From contig JAQUWU010000021.1 of the NCBI GenBank assembly GCA_028692715.1, forward strand, positions 1-64,000: a stretch of DNA of 64,000 bases. Reading direction: 5' to 3'. The notes under the pieces were generated by a model. That model had not been told where the DNA came from and made no database searches. It saw nothing but the letters and a program-made list of their open reading frames with translations. The DNA comes from Paludibacter sp. GTDB taxonomy: Bacteria; Bacteroidota; Bacteroidia; Bacteroidales; Paludibacteraceae. Position 1 is the stretch's first letter; every line of letters begins with the position of its first letter. This document shows, one piece after another, positions 1 to 7,627 of this stretch. The translations under genes were made by a program, and so were the position numbers.

Positions 1-139
1 TTATTTCCACTGCTAAGATACTAAATATAAGTGATATATCAATATGTATTTCTATAAAAATTACATTGTTTATATCAAAATATTAATAGAAAAAGTATTA
101 TCGTTTTAATCTGTCAAAGTAGAATTAAATATAAATCTG

Positions 140-424
140 TCAAGCTAAATTAGGACAAGACATCTCATCAATCACACCACCTTCACGACTCCAACGATTG
201 TTGTTGCCCATATGTGAAGTAGCACCCAACACCCAAAGACGAACTTCGCTCGAAGCATTTCCGCCCAAAACAGGTCTATCTTGAATTAAACCAACTTTTA
301 TTCCTTGACGTGCAGCTGTGATAGCGCAACAAACACCTGCCATGCCTCCACCCACAACTATTAAATCAAACTTCTTTTCGATTTTTGTTACTTCTCTCTT
401 TGATGTATACTCTTGAATTATCAT
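140..424 (-). pseudogene. N-terminal fragment of an FAD-dependent oxidoreductase
   Basis: The 94 residues begin a Rossmann FAD-binding fold: a beta strand followed by VGGGMAG at about residues 24-30, and then the conserved stretch [11 protein letters not shown]. Intact relatives (FAD_oxidored family, typically found in carbohydrate loci) run to several hundred residues. Here the frame stops just after EGGVIDEM, and the 139 bases beyond it show no continuation. It lies 25 bases downstream of the symporter gene on the same strand, so it was probably its operon partner. I read it as a truncated gene; whether a small protein is still made cannot be judged. Confidence 0.7.
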
Positions 425-449
425 AATAACTATTTTATTTTAAATCGAA

Positions 450-2126
450 TCATCTTCTTGTTTTAATAAAAATCCAGCCCCCTAAAGCAATAAGTAAGGA
501 TGCTAAAGTTAATACAACTTCCTGTTGAAAGCCGGAAGCTAGTAATCCCAATAAAAATATTGCAATACCAGTTAAACTAATACCTATACCTATGACTTTA
601 TAACTTTGTTTATTATCGGAATTACTATTAGCACTTTGCATGCTATCTGCCAATTCTATATCTACTTCATTTTCACGATTCTGACGCCAGATAACATACT
701 CAGCATATTTTGTATCTCTTTTGTTTTTTAAAATGTAATAAATCTCAAAAATGGTCATAATAACTAAGGGTACAAGCCCGCCTAACAACATTTCTTCGGC
801 TCTGTCTAAACTAAAGTCAAACAATAAAGGGGTGATGAATTTGAAAATAGCATTTATGGCCAAACTAATTAAGGTAGCTGATAAAACACTACGTGCATTT
901 TGACGTTTTGAGAAAAGAGTCCAAATAATAGGTAAGTAAAGCGGAACACCTGTAAGAGCTGCAAGGCTGATAACAACATTTACAATCCCACCCATAAGCG
1001 GAATAAGTAACGCAACAACAATAGCAATTAAACCAAAACCAATGGTAGAATAACGAGCCACACGCATCAGTAAGGTATTACTGCTATTAGGGCGCATCAA
1101 TTTGAAAATATCATTTGTAAATACTCCTGCAGCAATATTTAAAGAACCATTGAGCGAGCTGGCAGTTGCAAAAACCATCCCTCCCAACATCAAACCTAAT
1201 AGTCCTTGAGGCAAAGCCATTTTACACATCATTAAATAGGCACCTTCGTTAGCCAAACCTGATAATTCAGGATTAATGGTTCGATAGATCATAGGTGGTA
1301 GCATCCAAAGAATTGGAGCTATTAAATACAATGATCCAAAAAGCAATCCAACTTTTCGAGCATCTTTTTTGCTTCGAACGCTCGTATATCTTTGTATATA
1401 CGACCAATTACCACCCAAAAAGAAAATATTATAAATGACAAAAGCAACAATAAATAAAGGCGTAAATTCTCCATTAAAAATATCAAAAAAGCCTGTGGGA
1501 GTTTTATCTAGGAAAGCATGTACACCACCAGTTTTTTCAAATGAAAGTGGCACAACAATAAGTACAGCGGCGGTAAGTATTACAAATTGCAAAACATCTG
1601 TTACCACAACAGCTCTGAGTCCACCCACAGTTACATATAAAATACATATACAGCCTAACAACAAAATGCTCGACTGCAATGGGAAACCAGTTGTAACTTC
1701 AACAATTTTAGCAACAGGATATAAAAATGCACCAGTTGTGAAGAGTGAAATAAAAAGAAAAATAAAAGTATATACTTTTTGAACTTTAAGTCCAAGTCGG
1801 TTAGTAATATATTCAGCCGCAGTAAGCACATTTGTATTTTTCCAACGGGGTGCCAGAAAAATACCAACAACAAATCCTGCAACACACATTGTAAGTTGAA
1901 TAGTAATTGCTACCCAACCATAACTATAAGCTATAGAACCCCAAACTACAAAAGTACCGGCAGAAAAGAAACCCATAAATAAAGACAATCCACTAATCCA
2001 CCACGGAACATCACCACCAGCAGCAAAAAAACTTTTCATGCTTGAACCAGTTTTAGAGAATGACATTCCAGCCGTAAGAATTCCAACAGTAAAAATAAAA
2101 ATAGTGATATAATCTAAAATTGTCAT
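450..2126 (-). CDS. Sodium:solute symporter (SSS family)
   Basis: This is a 558-residue polytopic membrane protein with about 13-14 hydrophobic segments spread over its whole length, the normal size and layout for an SSS-family transporter that imports a small organic solute with sodium. Recognisable stretches are the first helices with GGDVPWWISGLSLFMGFFSA and the VTVGGLRAVVVTDVLQF segment around residue 165-180. The substrate cannot be read from sequence. The neighbouring LacI-type regulator, with operators in the shared upstream region, suggests an inducible sugar or sugar-acid transporter. A charged cytoplasmic linker (about residues 465-510) precedes the last two helices. Confidence 0.92.
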   Translation of the reverse strand: MTILDYITIFIFTVGILTAGMSFSKTGSSMKSFFAAGGDVPWWISGLSLFMGFFSAGTFVVWGSIAYSYGWVAITIQLTMCVAGFVVGIFLAPRWKNTNVLTAAEYITNRLGLKVQKVYTFIFLFISLFTTGAFLYPVAKIVEVTTGFPLQSSILLLGCICILYVTVGGLRAVVVTDVLQFVILTAAVLIVVPLSFEKTGGVHAFLDKTPTGFFDIFNGEFTPLFIVAFVIYNIFFLGGNWSYIQRYTSVRSKKDARKVGLLFGSLYLIAPILWMLPPMIYRTINPELSGLANEGAYLMMCKMALPQGLLGLMLGGMVFATASSLNGSLNIAAGVFTNDIFKLMRPNSSNTLLMRVARYSTIGFGLIAIVVALLIPLMGGIVNVVISLAALTGVPLYLPIIWTLFSKRQNARSVLSATLISLAINAIFKFITPLLFDFSLDRAEEMLLGGLVPLVIMTIFEIYYILKNKRDTKYAEYVIWRQNRENEVDIELADSMQSANSNSDNKQSYKVIGIGISLTGIAIFLLGLLASGFQQEVVLTLASLLIALGGWIFIKTRR

Positions 2127-2158
2127 AGTTTGTGATTTGTTTCAAAATGATTACAATG

Positions 2159-2188
2159 CAAATGTATATAAATGCCTATTAATACAAG
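2159..2188 (-). promoter_or_regulatory. Promoter of the symporter gene
   Basis: Read on the minus strand, TACATTTG (2159-2166) fits the Bacteroidota -7 box TAnnTTTG. A CTTG (2185-2188) lies 18 bases upstream in place of the usual TTTG. The predicted transcript begins some 25 bases before the start codon. Confidence 0.5.
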
Positions 2189-2211
2189 TTTATATTTATT
2201 TTTAATCCTAT

Positions 2212-2257
2212 TGTAAACGATTACAGCGAATAAATATTTAATGTAAACGTTTACATT
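2212..2257. promoter_or_regulatory. Twin LacI-type operators
   Basis: Two palindromes with the central CG typical of LacI-family operators lie in the divergent spacer. TGTAAACGATTACA is at 2212-2225. AATGTAAACGTTTACATT at 2240-2257 is a perfect 18-base palindrome. Their centres are 30 bases apart, close to three helical turns. They sit upstream of both the symporter promoter and the regulator gene, so they are the likely target of the adjacent regulator. Confidence 0.75.
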
Positions 2258-2310
2258 TCTAGCCGAATTAAATTTTGGCACACATAAAATGAAGTATCAA
2301 ATAATTTCAG

Positions 2311-2318
2311 TATTTTTG
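2311..2318 (+). promoter_or_regulatory. -7 box of the LacI-type regulator gene
   Basis: TATTTTTG matches TAnnTTTG and lies 17 bases upstream of the start codon. No TTTG was found at the expected -33 distance. Confidence 0.4.
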
Positions 2319-2335
2319 TTTAAAATCTAGTTTAC

Positions 2336-3361
2336 ATGAAAAAATACTCAACTATAAAAGATATTGCGAACGCATTAAACATTTCGACGGCAACTGTTTC
2401 GCGCGCTTTATCGGGTCGTTGTGATGTAAATCCAGAAACAAAAAAACTTGTTATTGAGGAAGCTAAAAGACAAAACTACAGACCCAACCCAATTGCATTA
2501 AGATTACAAAACAACCGATCAAATACCATAGGACTTGTTGTACCTGAGTTTAAAAGTTCATTTTTCCCAATGATTATTGCGGGAATTCAAAAGGTAGTTG
2601 ACGAAGCTGGATTTCAACTACTAATAACAGAATCACAAGAATCTATGGAAGTAGAGCGACGAAACCTAAAGCTTTTGGAAAGTAATATGGTAGAAGGAAT
2701 TTTGATTTCAATTACCCGAGATGGTGAGAATTTAGATTTATATCAAGACATAATTGACGGAGGTATTCCAATCGTTTTTTTCAATAGAGTATGCTCAAGT
2801 GTAAATGCTTCAAAAGTAGTAATTGATGATTATAAGCGTGCCTTTTTTGCTACTGAACATCTTATATATAGTGGCTTCAAAAAAATATATCATTTTACAG
2901 GTCCAGATAAATTGATAGTGACTTTAGAAAGAAAAAGAGGTTTTGTAGACGCAATGAAAAAACATCATTTTAATATAAATGATAATTCTATTACAACAGC
3001 AGGAGTTTTAATGGATAAAGGTTATTCTGCCATGCAGAGATTAATCGAGAAAAATGATATTCCTGAAGCAGTATTTTGTTTTAATGATCCAATTGCTTTA
3101 GGTGCTTTGAAGGCCATTAAAGAAGCAGGTCTAAGGTGTCCTGAAGATGTTGCATTAGTTGGTTTTTCTGAAACAGAAATAGCCCAACTGGTTGACCCTC
3201 CACTTACAAGCGTTGAACAACCTACTTTCGAAATGGGCGAAACCGCAGCTCGTTTATTATTGAAACAAATAAATGAAACCCCTACTCCAGAAGTCGAGAC
3301 TGTTTGTTTGCTGGCAAAACTAAACATTAGAAAATCGTCAATTAATACTCACAAAGGTTGA
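2336..3361 (+). CDS. LacI-family transcriptional regulator
   Basis: At 341 residues this is the full length for the family. The N-terminal helix-turn-helix and hinge are intact: STIKDIANALNISTATVSRAL (first 21 residues of the domain, beginning at residue 4), then RPNPIALRLQ, where the hinge helix starts. A periplasmic-binding-protein-like effector domain follows (GLVVPEFKSSFFPMIIAGIQ to the C-terminus), with the usual VALVGFSETEIAQLVDPPLTSVEQP motif near residue 275-300. It is transcribed away from the symporter and very likely controls it through the two palindromes in the spacer. The ligand is unknown. Confidence 0.95.
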   Translation: MKKYSTIKDIANALNISTATVSRALSGRCDVNPETKKLVIEEAKRQNYRPNPIALRLQNNRSNTIGLVVPEFKSSFFPMIIAGIQKVVDEAGFQLLITESQESMEVERRNLKLLESNMVEGILISITRDGENLDLYQDIIDGGIPIVFFNRVCSSVNASKVVIDDYKRAFFATEHLIYSGFKKIYHFTGPDKLIVTLERKRGFVDAMKKHHFNINDNSITTAGVLMDKGYSAMQRLIEKNDIPEAVFCFNDPIALGALKAIKEAGLRCPEDVALVGFSETEIAQLVDPPLTSVEQPTFEMGETAARLLLKQINETPTPEVETVCLLAKLNIRKSSINTHKG

Positions 3362-4000
3362 TTGCTGACACCACCTATAAAAACTATAAATTTCGATCTA
3401 AAGATAGATTTTTTGTGATAAGCACCGTAAATCACTTTTATTGACAGAAAAGAAAAGTTAGTATATGCAAACCACTACGAAATTCATAATGGTTTGCAAA
3501 TACATTTATTACTGGGAAATATTTTGGCTGCAATAATATCCGAAAATCAACGCTAATCGCAGCCAATTTATGTTTCTAAAATTAGATATTGTCAAGTATT
3601 TTGCATCCTTATTGTGACAACTAAGTAGTAGGAATAATTTAATGTCGTAAAAAGTAAACTATATAATTTTTTGAACGCAACGGCACAAAGTCGCTATGGC
3701 ACAAAGAAAAATATAAACTTGGCGACTTCGTGTCGAAGCGGTTTAGCGTTCAAAATACGACATTATATTTGTCACATTACTTATAATATAGTTTGAGAAA
3801 AATAAACAAAATCTAATCTCACTAGTCGATATTTCTATGTTATATTCGCCATTGTCCTCAAAGTCCCTTTTAATCAATAAAACAAACCCTCATTAATTTC
3901 AAATTATTGGCAGTATTCTTGGGTCACTGCCGATAATTTGAATTGTTTTTGGACATTGGTATGAAAGGAACATAACAAATCTGGCGATATTTTATATTTA
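3362..4000. other. Gene-free spacer with a structured repeat
   Basis: I see no gene here. TTTTGAACGC (3669-3678) pairs with GCGTTCAAAA (3746-3755), and inside it AAGTCGC (3688-3694) pairs with GCGACTT (3722-3728), so the segment forms nested stems. The sequence starting at 3751 shares 16 identical bases with 45284-45299. Near 3899-3938 a GGCAGT/ACTGCC stem-loop begins with a 17-base sequence repeated on the other side of the hip module. Confidence 0.6.
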
Positions 4001-4141
4001 TTATACCCGAAATGATATAATCCACAAGATTATGTTCAAATTTATACCCTATAAGGTATAAAAACAACTTAAATCAATAAATTATACCCGAAATGGTATA
4101 ATTTCAAAATAAACTATTATATTTGCACCCGATAGGGTATA
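4001..4141 (+). promoter_or_regulatory. Four phased HipB-type operators plus promoter
   Basis: Four imperfect palindromes of the form TATACCC-N5-GGTATA are centred at 4010.5, 4051.5, 4091.5 and 4132.5, so they are spaced 41, 40 and 41 bases, close to four helical turns. The fourth overlaps the predicted transcription start, just after a -7 box TATATTTG (4118-4125). HipB-family repressors are known to bind inverted repeats of this general kind, so tight autoregulation of the hip operon is expected. Confidence 0.8.
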
Positions 4142-4176
4142 AATACAATAATTATTTATCTAACTCCTCAAGATAT

Positions 4177-4380
4177 ATGACATTAAACGAATTTGTAAAA
4201 TCAAAAAGGAACAATGCGAAACTAACACAACCTCAATTGGCCGAGAAGGCAGGTGTTGGTCTAAGGTTTCTACGTGATTTGGAACAAGGTAAACCAACCC
4301 TACGGTTGGACAAAGTAAATCAGGTATTGCAGTTGTTTGGTCATCAACTGGGTCCGATAAAAATAAATCCAAACGATTAA
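4177..4380 (+). CDS. hipB: HipB-like antitoxin / repressor
   Basis: This 67-residue Xre-type helix-turn-helix protein reads MTLNEFVKSKRNNAKLTQPQ and then LAEKAGVGLRFLRDLEQGKP, the classic HTH plus recognition helix. I start it at the ATG at 4177. A longer reading begins with TTG at 4123, inside the fourth operator and the promoter, and would not be transcribed in full. Known HipB proteins dimerise, bind operator repeats upstream of their own operon and take part in restraining the kinase. The next gene begins 19 bases downstream. Length and context fit the first gene of a hipBST operon. Confidence 0.9.
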   Translation: MTLNEFVKSKRNNAKLTQPQLAEKAGVGLRFLRDLEQGKPTLRLDKVNQVLQLFGHQLGPIKINPND

Positions 4381-4399
4381 ACACCAAAACAAAAGGAAT

Positions 4400-4729
4400 A
4401 TGAGAAAGGCTGAAATAAAATTCAACAAACATACAGCAGGTTTTCTTTCGCAAGATGAGAATGGCTTTCATTTTAGCTATGAGAAAAACTATCTCAGTAG
4501 TGAAAAGCCTATCCCGGTTAGTCTTACGCTACCTTTACAAGATAAGGCATTTGATAGTCCTGTCCTGTTCCCTTTTTTTGATGGGTTAATACCTGAAGGT
4601 TGGCTCTTAGATATCGCTGAAACAAACTGGAAACTCAACCCCCGAGATAGAATGGGGTTATTACTAGTATGTTGCAAAGATTGTATTGGAGCGGTCAGTG
4701 TATTTCCTATTGAGAATAACGAATCCTAA
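4400..4729 (+). CDS. hipS: HipS-like small protein (HipA N-subdomain)
   Basis: The 109 residues match the N-subdomain of HipA kinases (couple_hipA type): MRKAEIKFNKHTAGFLSQ, then the conserved PISLTLPL-like strand (here PVSLTLPL) and FFDGLIPEGWLLD. In the usual HipA this domain is fused to the kinase; here it is a separate gene ending 14 bases before it. In the described HipBST systems this small protein is the antitoxin that neutralises HipT. A DNA-binding role is not expected. Function here is inferred from the split arrangement. Confidence 0.85.
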   Translation: MRKAEIKFNKHTAGFLSQDENGFHFSYEKNYLSSEKPIPVSLTLPLQDKAFDSPVLFPFFDGLIPEGWLLDIAETNWKLNPRDRMGLLLVCCKDCIGAVSVFPIENNES

Positions 4730-4743
4730 ATTATAATTTTACC

Positions 4744-5682
4744 ATGCGTTGTTTATATTGTTATCAATCATTGTACGAAAAAGAAGTTGATTTTCATGCT
4801 TCATGCAGCAAGAAAATTTTTAGTTCTGCTACACCTCCGGAATTACCTTATGATGAAAGTCAAATGAAAGATTTGGCACTCCAGGTCATACAAAGTCAAA
4901 TGACAGTTACCGGAGTACAACCCAAACTTTCACTAAACCTGACAGATGGGGAGAATAAAAAGGAGCCCAAACGTTTTACCATTGTTGGGCTTTGGGGAAA
5001 CTATATATTGAAACCACCTGCAGAGAAATATCCTCAAATGCCTGAAGTAGAAGATTTGACTATGCATTTGGCTGAAATAGCAAAAATAAATGTAGTCCCT
5101 CATTCTCTTATTCGCCTAAAATCAGGTCAATTAGCCTATATCACAAAACGAATCGACCGGGTTGATAAGCATAAATTACACATGGAAGACATGTGTCAAC
5201 TTACCGAACGGCAAACAGAACATAAATACCTTGCTTCATACGAACAAGTAGCAAAGGCTATCTTAAAATACTCGACGAGTCCGGGTTTAGATCTCGTCAA
5301 TTTTTCAGAGCTGGTACTATTCTCATTTCTTACCGGTAATGCTGATATGCACCTCAAAAACTTTTCGTTGATTTATGATCCGACTAACGGACCTGTTTTG
5401 TCACCTGCTTATGATATGTTATCTACTGTGTTGGTAAACCCCAAAGATGATGAAGATTTAGCGCTAAATCTCAATGGGAGAAAGAAAAAAATAAATCGTA
5501 AAGATTTTGAGTCTGCATTTAGTACCATGAAATTAGATGCTAAACAACAAACAAATATTTTTGCTAAAATGGAAAAAGTCAGAAACAAATGGATTGATTT
5601 TATTCAAATAAGCTTTTTAAGCACCGATTTCAAAGAAAAGTACATTCAACTCATAAACGACAGATTTGATAGATTGAAGTAA
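4744..5682 (+). CDS. hipT: HipT-like serine/threonine kinase toxin
   Basis: The protein has 312 residues. A zinc-ribbon-like start (CLYC at 3-6, then HASC near 18-21) is followed by the kinase: Gly-rich loop VTGVQPKLSL (about 57-66), catalytic loop GNADMHLKNF (about 199-208) with its Asp and Asn, and metal-binding SPAYDMLS (about 218-225). All catalytic positions that I can recognise are present, so the kinase looks active. HipT in Escherichia coli phosphorylates tryptophanyl-tRNA synthetase; the target here is unknown. The Gly-rich loop carries a single Ser rather than the double Ser reported for the E. coli enzyme. Confidence 0.88.
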   Translation: MRCLYCYQSLYEKEVDFHASCSKKIFSSATPPELPYDESQMKDLALQVIQSQMTVTGVQPKLSLNLTDGENKKEPKRFTIVGLWGNYILKPPAEKYPQMPEVEDLTMHLAEIAKINVVPHSLIRLKSGQLAYITKRIDRVDKHKLHMEDMCQLTERQTEHKYLASYEQVAKAILKYSTSPGLDLVNFSELVLFSFLTGNADMHLKNFSLIYDPTNGPVLSPAYDMLSTVLVNPKDDEDLALNLNGRKKKINRKDFESAFSTMKLDAKQQTNIFAKMEKVRNKWIDFIQISFLSTDFKEKYIQLINDRFDRLK

Positions 5683-5982
5683 GAGAAAGTGGCCATATTT
5701 CGCCTGCAAGTACATTACGGGCAGTTCCGCTGAATATTTTACAATCAAATTATTGGCAGTAAATATCGATTACTGCCATTTTATAGATTATTTGCGAAAA
5801 GTACCGCTAATCGGTATTTATCGCAAATAATCACTTCTATGGGCATGCAAGAATATTTTTTTTGAAAATATTAAAAATAAAGTCCTTTTTTTATATCCAT
5901 ATTAAATTATTATCGTATTTATGTGTGCGATATACCCCTTGAAAGGTAGTTTATCGCACACAATATTGCAATTCAAATAAAT
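5683..5982. other. Spacer with two stem-loops
   Basis: No gene is seen. TGGCAGTA (5754-5761) pairs with TACTGCCA (5771-5778). GATTATTTGCGA (5786-5797) pairs perfectly with TCGCAAATAATC (5821-5832). TCAAATTATTGGCAGTA at 5745-5761 is an exact copy of 3899-3915 on the other side of the hip operon. Confidence 0.6.
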
Positions 5983-6252
5983 ATGAGTGAATCAATAATA
6001 AATATAGCTGATTATATCCGTAGCCTAAGAACAATGCCAAAATAGACAGCGACCTATGATCCCAAGAGCACATATTATTGAAATGCACCGTGGAAAACAA
6101 ATGCACAGGTAGAATAGGATTTAGTGATTGAAAGGGCGTTGGTTGAATTGTTTTCCGATGACTTTATTCGCGAGAATCTGGCTTTCAGAGGTGGAACAAC
6201 TTTGTATAAGATGTTCTTCAAGCCTCAGGCACGGTATTCTTATCCAAAGTAA
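5983..6252 (+). pseudogene. Decayed N-terminal part of an AbiEii-type toxin gene
   Basis: One continuous frame reads MSESIINIADYIRSLRTMPK, then two short segments and LVIERALVELFSDDF with AFRGGTTLYK, the nucleotidyltransferase core of AbiEii/AbiGii toxins. Three in-frame stop codons interrupt it (TAG, TGA, TAG), each one C-to-T change from Gln, Arg and Gln. The frame then ends SYPK-stop because it runs into the left inverted repeat of the recombinase element right after ARYS, where relatives continue EDIDLV. The gene is therefore both truncated by insertion and decayed. No partner antitoxin gene lies upstream. Confidence 0.8.
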
Positions 6253-6329
6253 AATATTATCCCTAATTTGCCATCTATCTACATTGTAAATAACTAATAT
6301 TCAATTCAACTTTTGATAATGTTGTTTTG

Positions 6330-6390
6330 ATAATATTACTTTGTTCCGGGAACGAACATAATCGTTCCCTTTAAAATAAAGTAATATTAT
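6330..6390 (+). repeat. Nested inverted repeats before ritA
   Basis: ATAATATTACTTT (6330-6342) pairs perfectly with AAAGTAATATTAT (6378-6390), and within that GGGAACGA (6348-6355) pairs with TCGTTCCC (6362-6369). The outer arm contains the start codon of ritA and resembles the element's terminal repeat (CAAAGTAAAATATTAT). It could be an extra recombinase binding site that also represses ritA translation or transcription. Confidence 0.65.
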
Positions 6391-7627
6391 GGATTGTAAA
6401 AGTAGAAACATTGATGTTCTTATCCGCGAATGTGTAGAACATCTTCAGGCTTTGGGTTATTCTAAAGCAAGCATTAATGAGCACCGCAGGAAATGGCGAG
6501 ACGGTATTCATCCTTACCTGAAAGCAAATCAAGTATCCGATTATTCATCTGATATCGGAGAGCAATTTCTTCTCATTGCGACTCAAGGGGTAGCACCGTC
6601 AACAGCAAGAGGCAGAAGTCGTAGCATCCGCATCCTTTCCAGTTATCTTAAAAATGGAACTATAGCCAAAAGAATTGTACACCTAATGGAATATCCTCTT
6701 CCAGGACAAATAGGTGATATGGCACTGCTGTTTCTGCAATCGCTACGTGTTTTGCGGCGGAATGAACTGACTATTGCCGAACATCGTCGAATGCTAAGTT
6801 ACTTCATTTCAGGCTTGGAGTTAAAATCAAAATCAGAAGTAAAGGATATCTGTGAACAGGATATATTAGATTTCATCGGATACGCACAGCATTGTAAGGA
6901 TAAGCATCATAATACCATGCGGCTCTTTTGCCGTTTTCTTTACGAGCAAAAATATATTGATGAAAACCTGGAATATATATTGTCAGGTAACCGATTCCCT
7001 AAAAGGGAAAAACTACCTTCCGTGTATAGTCCTGATGAAATAAGGCAGATTGAATCTTCTGTTGAACAATCCAGCCATGTTGGCAAAAGAGATTATGCTA
7101 TTTTGCTACTTGCTTCAAGACTTGGATTAAGGGCTTCCGATATCTGCAATTTGAAGTTTTCAAACATAGATTGGGATAACAACAAGATTACTCTTTCTCA
7201 ATACAAAACAGGGAGGAGCATAGAACTTCCTTTATTGATCGAAATCGGAGAAGCTATTGTCAATTATCTGAAATATGCAAGACCTGTATCGAATCTTCCG
7301 GAAGTATTCCTTACAGCTTCCGCACCATGCCGGCCGATGAACCACATCGGACTTACTGGAGTGATAGCCCGAATCATGCAAGGTTCTAAAGTGGATATTT
7401 CCCAAAGAAAGTTTGGTCCGCATTCCATGCGACATTCTCTTGCCAGCCAACTTTTGAACAATGGAGTGTCCTTGCCTGTAATATCAGAAACACTGGGACA
7501 CGTAAAAACACAAACCACCATGGAATACCTTCGCATAGACATGAAGAACTTGGCTAAATGCACCCTGGAAGTCCCTATTGTAAATCAGGAATTTTATGAA
7601 CAGAAGGGAGGAGCATTTTATGAATGA
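6389..7627 (+). CDS. Tyrosine recombinase, first of trio (RitA-like)
   Basis: In this 412-residue tyrosine recombinase, residues 1-210 form the core-binding part and the remainder the catalytic domain. The active-site residues are visible: Arg in SRLGLRASDIC (about 250), the HxxR pair in PHSMRHSLAS (about 348), and His and Tyr in LGHVKTQTTMEYLR (about 371-382). It is the largest of three consecutive recombinases and opens the element. Its 3' end overlaps the start of the next gene, so the three are translationally coupled. Its ATG lies inside an inverted repeat. Confidence 0.9.
   Translation: MDCKSRNIDVLIRECVEHLQALGYSKASINEHRRKWRDGIHPYLKANQVSDYSSDIGEQFLLIATQGVAPSTARGRSRSIRILSSYLKNGTIAKRIVHLMEYPLPGQIGDMALLFLQSLRVLRRNELTIAEHRRMLSYFISGLELKSKSEVKDICEQDILDFIGYAQHCKDKHHNTMRLFCRFLYEQKYIDENLEYILSGNRFPKREKLPSVYSPDEIRQIESSVEQSSHVGKRDYAILLLASRLGLRASDICNLKFSNIDWDNNKITLSQYKTGRSIELPLLIEIGEAIVNYLKYARPVSNLPEVFLTASAPCRPMNHIGLTGVIARIMQGSKVDISQRKFGPHSMRHSLASQLLNNGVSLPVISETLGHVKTQTTMEYLRIDMKNLAKCTLEVPIVNQEFYEQKGGAFYE

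Noticed and set aside
1435-1982. Plus-strand frames of 115 and 67 codons within the symporter gene
   Set aside because: They overlap the clearly conserved minus-strand transporter and encode low-complexity Thr/Lys-rich sequences, so they are shadows.
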